NCBI GenBank assembly: GCA_964485095.1
Contig: CAZAIB010000043.1
Coordinates: 1-44,092 of the forward strand
DNA: 44,092 nucleotides
DNA from: CAYNWT01 sp964485095
Lineage (GTDB): Bacteria; Planctomycetota; Planctomycetia; Planctomycetales; Planctomycetaceae
Reading direction: 5' to 3'
Translations under genes and position numbers: made by a program
Shown: one piece after another, positions 8,875 through 16,786 of the stretch
Layout: the number at the start of each line of letters is the position of its first letter
Position numbering within the stretch: position 1 is the stretch's first letter
The notes under the pieces: generated by a model
The model's database searches: none
Told to the model about the DNA's origin: nothing
What the model saw: the letters and a program-made list of their open reading frames with translations, nothing else

Positions 8875-10308
8875 ATGGGTGTGATGCGATTCATTGTGCA
8901 TCCATCGACCCACCTCAACGATGCGCCTCCGCCGACTCAGATGACCGGCTTCGATGGCCGCACTTACCCGATGCGAGTTGAACTCAACGGGCCGGCGTTG
9001 CGTTGCACCAGGCAACAGTCAGACAGCGGCCGACTGCATGTCTTATGGGACATCGAAGGTGCCGGTTCGGTTGTCGTAACGACCGCGTCATTGCGAGAAC
9101 GAACTGACGCTTACATCCTGGCACTGGAAGTTGCTCGCGGAACAATCTGCGACCTGCGGAACCAGGCAGGAGCGTGGCAGGTTGCCGGCCTAAAAATTCC
9201 AGCCGACTTCGCCGAACCGTACAAAGCGGCACACCGTTGTTTTTGCAAAGCTGTATTCTCGCAGGACTCACTGGTCGACTGCAGCACGGCCGCCTGGGAA
9301 GCCGTCAGCCACGCCGTTCGCGCGGGACAAACGCTGACAGACACTTACATCTCGCAACGAATGGTCTTCCGCCAGTCACGCTCGCAATCGTTGCCAGTGT
9401 CGCTTGGCTGTGACACCGGTTCCGTTGCGATTAGCGAACAGGACCAGCAACGGTTCTCTTCCGTTTTTAACTCCGCTCTCATCCCACTCAGTTGGCGCAC
9501 CGTCGAACCGACTGAAGGGACCTACGAATGGGATGTGCTGGATCAGACAATTGACTGGTGCAGTCAGCAGCGAATGTTTGTCGTGGCCGGTCCGGTTCTT
9601 GATCTGGCACCTGGTGGCATGCCGAGTTGGCTGGAGACCTGGCAGCATGACTTCCTGAACCTGCAAAGCTTCGTCGCCGACTTCGTGGAAACAGCTGTAT
9701 CGAGATACATCGGTCGTGTGCGGCACTGGGAGATTGTCGCTAACGCGAACACCGGTGGAGCTCTAGGGCTGACTGAAGAGAACCGACTTTCACTGGCCGC
9801 GCGGACTCTTGAAATCGCTCGCCAGGTTGACGACGAGATTCAGCTTAGCCTGATGATTGGCCAGCCGTTCGGTGAGTACATGACCGCGGGACAGCATCGG
9901 CTGTCACCAATTCAGTTTGTCGATGCCCTGGCACGTTCAGGTATCGGACTGTCTGAAGTTCACCTGGACATCAAAATCGGCGACCAACAATACTGCGCAC
10001 TGCCACGGCACTTGCTGCAGTTCTCAAAGCTCATGGACCAGTGGAGTTGCCTGGGCTTGCCGTTAAGCGTCACGCTTTCGTTCGAAGGCGCTCATCAGAA
10101 CGAGGCGACTCAGACGGCGATGCTGGAACGCTACGTCCCGTTGCTTATGGCTAAGGACTCAGTCGTCGGCATCTACTGGGGCAGCCTGCGAGAAGGTGCG
10201 GGTTCATCACGTCCGGGCTGCGGTTTGATTCGCGAAGACGGTTCAGAACGCGACACCTTCGAAGTACTCCGATCCTACCGATCGAAGTACTGGAAGACCG
10301 ACTCCTGA
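8875..10308 (+). CDS. GH10-like TIM-barrel protein, probably lacking the catalytic glutamates
   Basis: I chose ATG 8875 because GAAGGA (8861-8866) lies 8 bases before it; a GTG at 8854 lacks such a site. The 477-residue protein has an N-terminal beta-rich region (1-155, possibly carbohydrate-binding) with VARGTICDLRNQ. A (beta/alpha)8 barrel resembling glycoside hydrolase family 10 follows: LIPLSWRTVEPTEGTYEWDVLDQTIDW, VRHWEIVANAN, IQLSLMIG, and LSEVHLDIKIG. In active GH10 enzymes the acid/base glutamate sits in WDVVNE and the nucleophile in TELD. The aligned positions here read WEIVAN and VHLD, so neither glutamate is evident. No signal peptide is visible. It could be a non-catalytic sugar-binding relative, or a hydrolase with altered residues. 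It is convergent with the HtrA gene, whose stop is adjacent. Confidence 0.6.
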   Translation: MGVMRFIVHPSTHLNDAPPPTQMTGFDGRTYPMRVELNGPALRCTRQQSDSGRLHVLWDIEGAGSVVVTTASLRERTDAYILALEVARGTICDLRNQAGAWQVAGLKIPADFAEPYKAAHRCFCKAVFSQDSLVDCSTAAWEAVSHAVRAGQTLTDTYISQRMVFRQSRSQSLPVSLGCDTGSVAISEQDQQRFSSVFNSALIPLSWRTVEPTEGTYEWDVLDQTIDWCSQQRMFVVAGPVLDLAPGGMPSWLETWQHDFLNLQSFVADFVETAVSRYIGRVRHWEIVANANTGGALGLTEENRLSLAARTLEIARQVDDEIQLSLMIGQPFGEYMTAGQHRLSPIQFVDALARSGIGLSEVHLDIKIGDQQYCALPRHLLQFSKLMDQWSCLGLPLSVTLSFEGAHQNEATQTAMLERYVPLLMAKDSVVGIYWGSLREGAGSSRPGCGLIREDGSERDTFEVLRSYRSKYWKTDS

Positions 10309-11469
10309 TTACTGGTTGACCGTCGTACTACCCGGCTTCTTGCTCAACCGGCGAGACGATGGGCGTTCCATGAGCACAACCTGCAGAGCCTTACGTTGGC
10401 CGTCACGTACCACAACGATTCGGGCCTGAGTTCCGACTTCGGACAGGCTCACCAGATTGATGAGATGGTTCTCATCGGTGATTTCGATGTCGTTGAAAGA
10501 CAGCACAACATCATTAAGCCGCAGGCCTGCTCGGTAAGCCGGTGTGTCCGGAGTGATCCGGCGAATCTTGGCTCCGTACAGTCGCCCAAGACCAATGCGA
10601 CGAGCGTCATCGGGTGAGAAGTTAGGATCAAGCTCAACGCCAAGATAAGCGCGACGAACGCGGCCGTGTTCCAGCAACTGACTGGTGACCTGTCGAACCA
10701 GATTCACGGGAATGCTGAACCCGATACCTTCGTTGCCGCCACTGTTAGATGCGATTGCCGTATTGATCCCGACAATCCGGCCGCTGAGATCGACTAGCGG
10801 GCCGCCACTGTTGCCGGGATTAATCGCGGCGTCTGTTTGCAGGAAGTCCTGATTAATAACGCGGTCTTCGACGTTTGAAGCCAGCTTCAAATCCTTCCGC
10901 CCCTTCGCGCTGATAATTCCGAACGTCACCGATCGGCTTAGGCCAAACGGACTTCCCATGGCCAGCACAATGTGTCCGATTTGAACCTGGTCACTGTCGC
11001 CCCACCGTGCGGTCGGGTAGTCGGTGCCCGGGATGGTCAACAAAGCGATGTCAGTCGCTCGGTCTTCCACAACCCGTGATGGGTTCAACGACCGACCGTT
11101 TGCTGTTTGAATATGAATCTCTGTGTAGTTGGCTCCACGGATGACGTGGCTGTTTGTCAGCACAAACGTTTCCACTCGACCGGGAATCTTCATCAGCACG
11201 CCAGAACCGGTTTCTTCAACGCGCTTGCCATCGGCTTCATGAGTCGCCTGGATGTGCACAACAGCTGGCATCACCAGGCTGGACACACGCGCCATGTGCT
11301 GGCTGCCTTCAATCAGGCTTGACGAATTAAAGTCGGCCTTGATTCGTTGCTGGGTCGCTTCCGCATGTGCGGGAGTGGCCAGACCGGTCTTGGCCAGAAA
11401 CGAACCGACAGCAGCCCCCACACAAAGGGCGGTGGCGAGGGCAAAGACAGAAGATCTTGTGCTGGGCAT
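10309..11469 (-). CDS. HtrA/DegP-type serine protease with one PDZ domain
   Basis: This 386-residue protein has an N-terminal hydrophobic segment (about 7-25) that acts as a signal or membrane anchor, so it works in the periplasm or at the inner membrane. The S1C protease domain shows the complete triad: His108 in LTNSHVI, Asp140 in ATDIALL, and Ser221 in NPGNSGGPLVD. Residues about 265-365 form a PDZ domain (YLGVEL, AKIRRITPDTPAYRAGLRLNDVVLSFN). One PDZ domain is the DegS/HhoA arrangement rather than DegP's two. Expected role: degradation of misfolded envelope proteins or regulated proteolysis. The start at 11469 directly precedes the signal segment, with GGAGAG about 12 bases upstream. The gene is probably cotranscribed with or follows the dksA-like gene 167 bp upstream. 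Confidence 0.93.
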   Translation of the reverse strand: MPSTRSSVFALATALCVGAAVGSFLAKTGLATPAHAEATQQRIKADFNSSSLIEGSQHMARVSSLVMPAVVHIQATHEADGKRVEETGSGVLMKIPGRVETFVLTNSHVIRGANYTEIHIQTANGRSLNPSRVVEDRATDIALLTIPGTDYPTARWGDSDQVQIGHIVLAMGSPFGLSRSVTFGIISAKGRKDLKLASNVEDRVINQDFLQTDAAINPGNSGGPLVDLSGRIVGINTAIASNSGGNEGIGFSIPVNLVRQVTSQLLEHGRVRRAYLGVELDPNFSPDDARRIGLGRLYGAKIRRITPDTPAYRAGLRLNDVVLSFNDIEITDENHLINLVSLSEVGTQARIVVVRDGQRKALQVVLMERPSSRRLSKKPGSTTVNQ

Positions 11470-11636
11470 CCAATAACTCTCCAGGTGTCGGCTTCAGCGT
11501 CCGTCGCTGTTGAACCGCTATTTCTCTCGCCAGTTGTCTTGCGACTAAACCTGCGGAGTCCCGGTGGTATTGGTTGTCGTTTGCTCGAAATCGAGCAGGA
11601 TGGTTTCAGGTCCCTTCGACCCATCCAATGGTCTGG

Positions 11637-12086
11637 CTATGAAGGGATATCAATATCCTTCATAGTCAAATCGCGATCAGACATCCTGCCTTCAAACTCG
11701 CAAGCGGTTTCCCAATCCGCCGAGGCCTCTCCTGGCCAGTCGCCTGACTCCTCCAGTTCCGTCTGACAGGAGACACAGTACGGCGTGAAGGGCAGAGCCT
11801 TCAGCCGCTGGATCGGGATGGACTTATTGCACACTTCGCACTTGCCGTACCGACCCGTTTTGATGAGAAGAATTGCCTTCTCGATCATCGCCAGTTCACG
11901 ACTTTCAAAAGCCGCGATCTGGTTGTTCATTTCCGCATGCTCGGCTCGAAGCGCTGCATCACCAACATCCCCTCCTCGGGATGTCGTGCGATTTAGCTTT
12001 CGTTCCGCTGTATTCTTTCCACGTAAAGCATCGCGTTTCGAAACGAGAAGACTGTGAAGTCGCAGGATTGCGTCTTTTCGAGCCAT
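11637..12086 (-). CDS. DksA/TraR-family zinc-finger transcription factor
   Basis: The 149 residues consist of a charged helical N-terminus (coiled-coil-like, 1-78) and a C-terminal four-cysteine zinc finger: CEVC (Cys83, Cys86) and CVSC (Cys104, Cys107) with the family segment KSIPIQRLKALPFTPYC between. DksA-type proteins bind in the RNA polymerase secondary channel and act with ppGpp; TraR and YocK-like members share the same finger. The acidic tip motif DxxDxA of E. coli DksA is not obvious (GDVGDAALRAEH is the nearest segment), so direct equivalence is uncertain. A near-perfect ribosome-binding site lies 5 bases before the ATG. The long non-coding stretch upstream suggests independent regulation. 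Confidence 0.85.
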   Translation of the reverse strand: MARKDAILRLHSLLVSKRDALRGKNTAERKLNRTTSRGGDVGDAALRAEHAEMNNQIAAFESRELAMIEKAILLIKTGRYGKCEVCNKSIPIQRLKALPFTPYCVSCQTELEESGDWPGEASADWETACEFEGRMSDRDLTMKDIDIPS

Positions 12087-12091
12087 TTCAC

Positions 12092-12100
12092 ATCACCTCC
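12092..12100 (-). promoter_or_regulatory. Strong Shine-Dalgarno site of the dksA-like gene
   Basis: Read on the minus strand this is GGAGGTGAT, fully complementary to the 3' end of 16S rRNA, 5 bases before the ATG at 12086. Most genes in the window have much weaker sites, so this gene is set up for efficient translation. Confidence 0.85.
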
Positions 12101-12715
12101 AGCAAGCAATGAACATTCCGCGTCGGCCGCGGGTCGGAACCCAATTATCCGACGTTTGTCCCCAAAGCCAACTGCCAGTTTTGCTGACAGCTCGTTCACC
12201 ACCCGCTTCCCGGGTCTGAGTCGCGATTCTCCGTATGCTGTAAGTAATTCGTTTTTCAGAGGTTATGCAAAGATCCGGGTTTTTGCCGATCCGGCCAAAT
12301 GTCCGGTTCACTCAAATCTCAGGACCAAGTCAGTGCAAGCCCGACAAATGGTCTGGCACCAGGCTTGGCCAGAGACAGGAAATCCCGCTCGCCTCCGCCT
12401 TGCCTGTCATCGATCAGCGTCCCTGGTTTTGTGGATGCAAACTCACGCCCGGATCGGCGCTTGTTCGGAACCGTGTTGGCGTTGCAATGGCAGGACCCAT
12501 TACCTGGACCCGACCGGTGGGGGCGAGGTTGCTGTAGCAATCAATGCCAACAGTCGCGCACGGTATCCGGCTGGGTTTAGTTGTGCTCATTGTGCACCCT
12601 GTTGGTTTGCACTCGTAGTGGTAGAATCGGTTGTAGCGATTGATGTTCGGTCAGCCTTCAGACACTCAAAGCCAGGCCTGACCGAGCCACTCAAACAGAT
12701 CCGCAGAGACTAACG
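12101..12715. other. Long intergenic region between divergent dksA-like and usp genes
   Basis: About 615 bases without a convincing gene. Open frames exist on both strands, including one running nearly the full length on the plus strand, but their products have no recognisable domain, odd composition and no ribosome-binding site. The region must contain the promoters of both flanking genes; I could not pick a confident -35/-10 pair. A small inverted repeat TCTGGC...GCCAGA lies near 12350-12375. A structured or small RNA cannot be excluded. Confidence 0.5.
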
Positions 12716-13672
12716 ATGCAGTACTTCCGCAAGATCCTGGTCGGGGTTCCCTCGCCAACGTTTGATGACCAGGGCAACGTCATCGCGGATCCACCAGCTG
12801 CCGCAGCTATCGAAAAGGCGTTGTTGCTGGCCGCAACGACATCCTGCAGCGTGACTCTCATGTCCGTTGTCGCTCCAGCGCCGGCAGAGCCACTTTCGTC
12901 AGACGGAGAGAACGCACAGTCTGCAGATCGAATTCTGGCGGAAGCCCGGCAGGCTCTCGACGCGGTTGTCGCGGGACTAAGGCCAAAGCGATTTGAAGTT
13001 AACACGCAAGTTGTATTCGGACAGCCTTGGCAGGCATTGTGTGTCGCCGTGTTGAGAGACAACTACGACCTGGTCGTCGCAGGAACACGAAACGCCGGCA
13101 AACGGCCACTGTTCGGCGAAACCGGCATGCAGCTTCTAAGAAACTGCCCCTACCCTGTCTGGATCGTGAAGCCACGCGAAGAAGACTCCGAAGAAGCCAC
13201 CATACTTGTTGCAACGCAGCTCGACGAAACCGGCCTTCGCGCGCTGCGTTTGGGCGTTGATGGCAGCAGTATCCTGGACGCGCATGTCCGCGTTCTCCAC
13301 GCAATCGATTTCGAATCGGCTGGTCGCTCAGACATAAACGCCGACGAAACGGACCAATACCACGAAAAAGTGCGTTTTGAACGCGAAGAGGAGTTGCAAG
13401 GGGCTATCACCCAGACCGACCATCGCACAACGCCGTACGGAGTCGAACCGATGATCGCGGAAGGACTCCCGCATGTGTGCATTTTGGAAGCAATCGCCGA
13501 ACACAACATCGACCTGTTGGTTATGGGAACCCTCGGACGCGGTGGCGTTCCCGGCGCGTTAGTTGGGAGCACAGCCGAGCATTTGATGTCGGAGATTTCC
13601 TGTTCAATTCTCGCAATCAAGCCAGACGATTTTGTATGCCCCGTCATGCTGGAGGATAGTCCCGCGCCATGA
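12716..13672 (+). CDS. Tandem-domain universal stress protein (UspA family)
   Basis: The 318-residue cytoplasmic protein contains two Usp domains in tandem. The first (about 1-145) starts FRKILVGVPSP and ends DLVVAGTRNAGKRPLFGETGMQLLRNCPYPVWIVKP. The second (about 155-305) ends LLVMGTLGRGGVPGALVGSTAEHLMSEISCSILAIKP, containing the ATP-binding G-2X-G-9X-G(S/T) pattern. The first copy is a degenerate version of that motif. Usp proteins bind ATP or other small ligands and promote survival under stress; the specific cue is unknown. Its stop overlaps the start of the cysteine desulfurase gene in ATGA, so the two are translationally coupled. The long upstream non-coding region suggests a regulated promoter. 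Confidence 0.9.
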   Translation: MQYFRKILVGVPSPTFDDQGNVIADPPAAAAIEKALLLAATTSCSVTLMSVVAPAPAEPLSSDGENAQSADRILAEARQALDAVVAGLRPKRFEVNTQVVFGQPWQALCVAVLRDNYDLVVAGTRNAGKRPLFGETGMQLLRNCPYPVWIVKPREEDSEEATILVATQLDETGLRALRLGVDGSSILDAHVRVLHAIDFESAGRSDINADETDQYHEKVRFEREEELQGAITQTDHRTTPYGVEPMIAEGLPHVCILEAIAEHNIDLLVMGTLGRGGVPGALVGSTAEHLMSEISCSILAIKPDDFVCPVMLEDSPAP

Positions 13673-14814
13673 CAGCCTCGCTTGTGTATCTCGATAACAA
13701 CGCGACGACGCCCGTCGATCCGGAGGTTCTCAACGCCATGTTGCCGTGGTTCAGTGAACGCTTCGGCAACGCGGCCAGTATCACCCATCAGATGGGGTTG
13801 GACGCCTCGGATGCAGTCGAAGAAGCTCGACAACAAATCGCGGACAGCCTAAACGTCGGCCTGCGTGAAGTAATCTTTACCAGTGGCGCTACTGAATCGA
13901 ACAATCTGGCCATTAAGGGAACCATGCGTTCGGCCGGTCGCGGAACACACCTAATAGTGAGTTCTGCCGAACACAAAGCGGTGCTGGATCCGGCAAATCG
14001 TCTGCGTCGCGAGGGGTTCGACGTCACCGTCCTGCCCGTTGACACTCACGGTTGCGTGTCCCCGGATTCGGTTCGCCAGGCACTTCGGCCAACAACGGCG
14101 TTGGTGTCGGTCATGCTTGCCAACAACGAAGTTGGTTCTCTGAATCCGATAACAGACATCGGCGAAATTTGTCGCGAAGCCGGTGTTCTCCTGCATTGCG
14201 ACGCCGCTCAGGCTCTGGGCAAGATTGACGTCAAACCTGCGGATCTCAACGTCGATCTGATGAGCCTCTCCGCGCACAAAGTCTACGGACCCAAAGGAGT
14301 TGGCGCGCTATATGTTCGAGAAACCGAACCGGCGCTGCGCATCGAACCGCTGCAGCATGGCGGCGGCCACGAGAACAGTTTGCGCAGCGGAACACTGCCA
14401 GTCCCGCTAATAGTTGCCTTTGGCGCTGCCACACAGATTGCGACCGATAACCTGGACACCGAATCCAAAACACTACACGACTTGCGGCAGCAGTGCTGGA
14501 ACCAACTCAACTCGCAACTTGACGGGCTGACCTTAAACGGACACCCGGAGAACCGCATTCCGGGGAACCTGAACTTCAGCGTCCCGGAAGTCGATGGCGA
14601 CGTACTCATGTCAAACATTGTCGGCGTCGCCATAAGTAACGGTTCCGCATGCACTACCGCCGACCCCGAACCCAGCCACGTTCTACTCGCAATGGGGCGA
14701 TCGGCCAGAACTGCCCGAGCCAGCCTGCGACTGGGATTCGGCCGCTTCAACACGGCAGCCGACGTAAGTGTCGCTGTCTCCAGCATCGTGGCAGCCGTTC
14801 GCGCAAGTCAGTAG
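13669..14814 (+). CDS. Cysteine desulfurase (NifS/IscS type)
   Basis: This 381-residue PLP enzyme takes sulfur from L-cysteine as an enzyme-bound persulfide for Fe-S clusters, thiocofactors or tRNA thiolation. It shows the class V aminotransferase motifs: start YLDNNATTPVDPEVL, FTSGATESNN, SAEHKAVLDP, VMLANNEVGSLNPI, HCDAAQALGKI, the PLP lysine Lys204 in SLSAHKVYGPKG, HGGGHENSLRSGT, and the sulfur-carrying cysteine Cys328 in SNGSACTT. The loop SACTT followed by SHVLLAMG is NifS/IscS-like (group I) rather than SufS-like. No iscU, iscA or iscR lies nearby. The ATG overlaps the usp stop (ATGA). About 180 bp downstream on the same strand is a gene for a strikingly cysteine-rich lipoprotein. Confidence 0.95.
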   Translation: MTASLVYLDNNATTPVDPEVLNAMLPWFSERFGNAASITHQMGLDASDAVEEARQQIADSLNVGLREVIFTSGATESNNLAIKGTMRSAGRGTHLIVSSAEHKAVLDPANRLRREGFDVTVLPVDTHGCVSPDSVRQALRPTTALVSVMLANNEVGSLNPITDIGEICREAGVLLHCDAAQALGKIDVKPADLNVDLMSLSAHKVYGPKGVGALYVRETEPALRIEPLQHGGGHENSLRSGTLPVPLIVAFGAATQIATDNLDTESKTLHDLRQQCWNQLNSQLDGLTLNGHPENRIPGNLNFSVPEVDGDVLMSNIVGVAISNGSACTTADPEPSHVLLAMGRSARTARASLRLGFGRFNTAADVSVAVSSIVAAVRASQ

Positions 14815-14981
14815 CGAACACAGAATCCAGCTTCGCGCGCGAGCGGAATTTCGGGTTCTAACGAAGCCAAACCACAAAAGTGAACGCTCCGCGCGCGGAG
14901 TGCGGTGTGTGGTTGAGTTCTCCCGACCCCAGCTCCCGATTTAGGAGATGATCGAACAAGGATGTTCGACGTAAATTCGTC

Positions 14982-14989
14982 AGGGAGGT
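14982..14989 (+). promoter_or_regulatory. Shine-Dalgarno site that fixes a GTG start
   Basis: AGGGAGGT ends 4 bases before the GTG at 14994. The overlapping ATG at 14992 is followed by a stop after three codons (ATG TGC GAC TAA), so GTG must be the real start of the cysteine-rich lipoprotein. Confidence 0.7.
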
Positions 14990-14993
14990 CGAT

Positions 14994-15404
14994 GTGCGAC
15001 TAATCTCAGGGCTCGCGCTGTTGCTATTTGTTTCCGGCTGCCAATGTTGCGGCTACGGTGAGGCTTACTCAGACCACATCGATGACTTCGCCGGCCACGC
15101 GCCGAAGCTCGATTGCCTCTATTCCGCGTGTATCGACCTGACTCGGATCGGACACTCAGACTGGTGCTGCTGTTCTTCCAGTCGGTTGTGGTGCCCCGGC
15201 GCCTGCGACAAGAGTTGTTGTCGTTCAGGCGGTTGCCTTGGCGGTCTTGCTGGTTGCCTGGGCGGTGGTGGCGGCGGATGCTCAGATGGAAGTTGCGTCG
15301 GTGGCGTGAAAAAGGGTAGTTGCCTTGGCGGCGGTAGCGGTGGCGGGAACTGTGGCTGCGGAGCCGCCGGTTGCACGTCCAGCGAGTGCCAGGGTTGCCA
15401 ATAG
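14994..15404 (+). CDS. Cysteine- and glycine-rich small lipoprotein, unknown function
   Basis: The 136-residue product starts with a short signal sequence (MRLISGLALLLF) and a lipobox VSGC with the acceptor Cys16, so it should be a membrane lipoprotein. The mature part contains 22 cysteines including the lipid-attached one, about one residue in six, in patterns CQCC, WCCC, SCC, many GGC/GSC steps and a glycine-rich tail. Nothing I know matches it; it resembles a metal-binding or heavily disulfide-bonded surface protein in composition only. The repetitive GGT/GGC codons give long antisense open frames that I reject. It lies about 180 bp downstream of the cysteine desulfurase on the same strand, which may be coincidence. 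The start is fixed by a strong Shine-Dalgarno site before GTG. Confidence 0.65.
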   Translation: MRLISGLALLLFVSGCQCCGYGEAYSDHIDDFAGHAPKLDCLYSACIDLTRIGHSDWCCCSSSRLWCPGACDKSCCRSGGCLGGLAGCLGGGGGGCSDGSCVGGVKKGSCLGGGSGGGNCGCGAAGCTSSECQGCQ

Positions 15405-15498
15405 CGATTACCAACCCTTGGTGGCCGTTTTTGGTTCCAAAATCGGCAGTCTTTGCCATGCATGGGTGAAGTCAGGGAAGCTACGAAGTTCGCTGAAC

Positions 15499-15514
15499 CT
15501 CCGAACGGAGGTGG
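15499..15514. repeat. Small hairpin downstream of the Cys-rich lipoprotein gene
   Basis: An inverted repeat (CCTCC, loop, GGAGG) about 100 bases after the lipoprotein stop. It has no T-run and may be a weak terminator or an RNA processing hairpin. The rest of the 280-base gap shows nothing recognisable. Confidence 0.35.
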
Positions 15515-15685
15515 CAGATGTGTTCTTCACTCATGGTCGGTCTTTGCGCGAATGCAACTGTTCGGGTTACAACGATTGAACCGATGAGGAAACTGTTGGC
15601 AGGAAGGTCGCGCTTCGACCAGACGATCCGGGGGGATTACCGGCCAACTTTAGAGGGGGAGCTGCCGCATTAAGTCCGGTAGCGA

Positions 15686-16702
15686 ATGCAAATGGTCGGA
15701 AGTGTCGGAGTCGGTATGCACACGGGGCGAGGATTACGCATCGCAACTGCGTTGGCAGCATGTCTGGCTCTCCATACAGGCACCGCGCAAGTTCATGCAC
15801 AAGAACCTGATTCACCCAAGTCTGCGGAAGAACTTGCAGAACGTCTGGGCGTCAAGATGCTGACCAAGGGCTCATCCAGTTGGGGACAAAAGCAGAAGGC
15901 CGTCAAAGCTCTACCGCTTCGAACGTTGAACCAACAACAGCGCGCCCGAGCAGACAGAGTCATTAAGTCCATCAGTCAGTTCCGGCGTTTGCCAGCGATT
16001 CAAACGCCTATCGAACCGGCCGCGTTCCACATGTTTCTGAACCATCCGGACGTTGCCGTAAGCTTGTGGCGTGTGATGGAAATTTCAGATTTCAAGTTGT
16101 GGCAAACCGGCGAGTTTAGTTTCGAAGCAGACGCTGGCGACGGTTCAAAAGGAACCGCAGACTACCTGTACCGAGACAATCAACAGTGCCTCATCGCGTG
16201 TGACGGAATCTACCAGAACCCGATGCTCAAGAACCCGATTCAGGCCAGAGCATTGATTCATCTGCGATACCAGTTCCAACAGGGCAAGCCTGGTGAGTCG
16301 CCGATCCTGACTCAGGAAATCTCAACCTTCATCTCGTTCCCATCAACGGCGGTGAAGACGGTTGCCAAGGTCATCTCACCGGTGACCAACAAGATCATGG
16401 ATCGCAACTGCCTTGAGATTACCGTGTTCCTGAAGGTCATGTCTGATTCGATGCAGACTCGTCCACAGTGGGTCCGAGGAATGGCATCTCGAATGGACGG
16501 TGTGTTGCCAATAAGGCGCACCGAACTCGCTGAGCTTGCAGCAACCATCAACACACAAGCGAAGTCACGCAATATCCAGGGCTACCTGCAGCAATCGCAG
16601 GTCAACGGTGGAGACCCACGAAACCGCCTTCTTCCGATCACCAGCCCTTCGGGCAACGTGATCCGCCAGGCCAGCCAACGCCGCAACGCCCCCCGCCGCT
16701 AA
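15686..16702 (+). CDS. Secreted planctomycete protein of unknown function (DUF1571-like)
   Basis: The protein has 338 residues with a signal peptide (LRIATALAACLALHTG...VHAQE). The body contains features seen in planctomycete secreted proteins that may belong to DUF1571: FHMFLNHPDVAVSLWRVMEISDF, FEADAGDGSKGTADYLYRDNQQCLIACDG, IHLRYQF, and a basic tail rich in Arg/Gln. No catalytic motif is evident. The start is uncertain: ATGs at 15686, 15692 and 15716 are in frame. The last gives the most compact signal peptide and has GGAG about 6 bases upstream. It is convergent with the DUF1501 gene. Function unknown; an outer-membrane or periplasmic location is inferred from the signal peptide. Confidence 0.65.
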   Translation: MQMVGSVGVGMHTGRGLRIATALAACLALHTGTAQVHAQEPDSPKSAEELAERLGVKMLTKGSSSWGQKQKAVKALPLRTLNQQQRARADRVIKSISQFRRLPAIQTPIEPAAFHMFLNHPDVAVSLWRVMEISDFKLWQTGEFSFEADAGDGSKGTADYLYRDNQQCLIACDGIYQNPMLKNPIQARALIHLRYQFQQGKPGESPILTQEISTFISFPSTAVKTVAKVISPVTNKIMDRNCLEITVFLKVMSDSMQTRPQWVRGMASRMDGVLPIRRTELAELAATINTQAKSRNIQGYLQQSQVNGGDPRNRLLPITSPSGNVIRQASQRRNAPRR

Positions 16703-16717
16703 CGAACGTTCCGTTCG
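16703..16717 (+). repeat. Stop-adjacent palindrome CGAACG-n-CGTTCG
   Basis: A perfect 6+6 bp palindrome immediately after the TAA of the secreted protein gene. A similar one follows the helicase stop at 44001-44014. No T-run follows, so a terminator role is uncertain. Confidence 0.45.
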
Positions 16718-16786
16718 ATCGGTATCCGGTGGTTGGGGTGATTGAGGTTGGTTGATGCAAGCCCGGCTGGATGGTTCGGGGAGTAG

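Noticed and set aside
12054..12713. Plus-strand open frame of 219 codons between dksA-like and usp genes
   Set aside because: No domain, no Shine-Dalgarno site, overlaps the dksA start region in antisense, and composition looks non-coding.
14980..15459. Long minus-strand open frame with Arg/Ser-rich product opposite the Cys-rich lipoprotein
   Set aside because: It mirrors the Gly/Cys codons of the plus strand, has low-complexity composition and no start signal; the plus-strand gene has a signal peptide, lipobox and strong ribosome-binding site.
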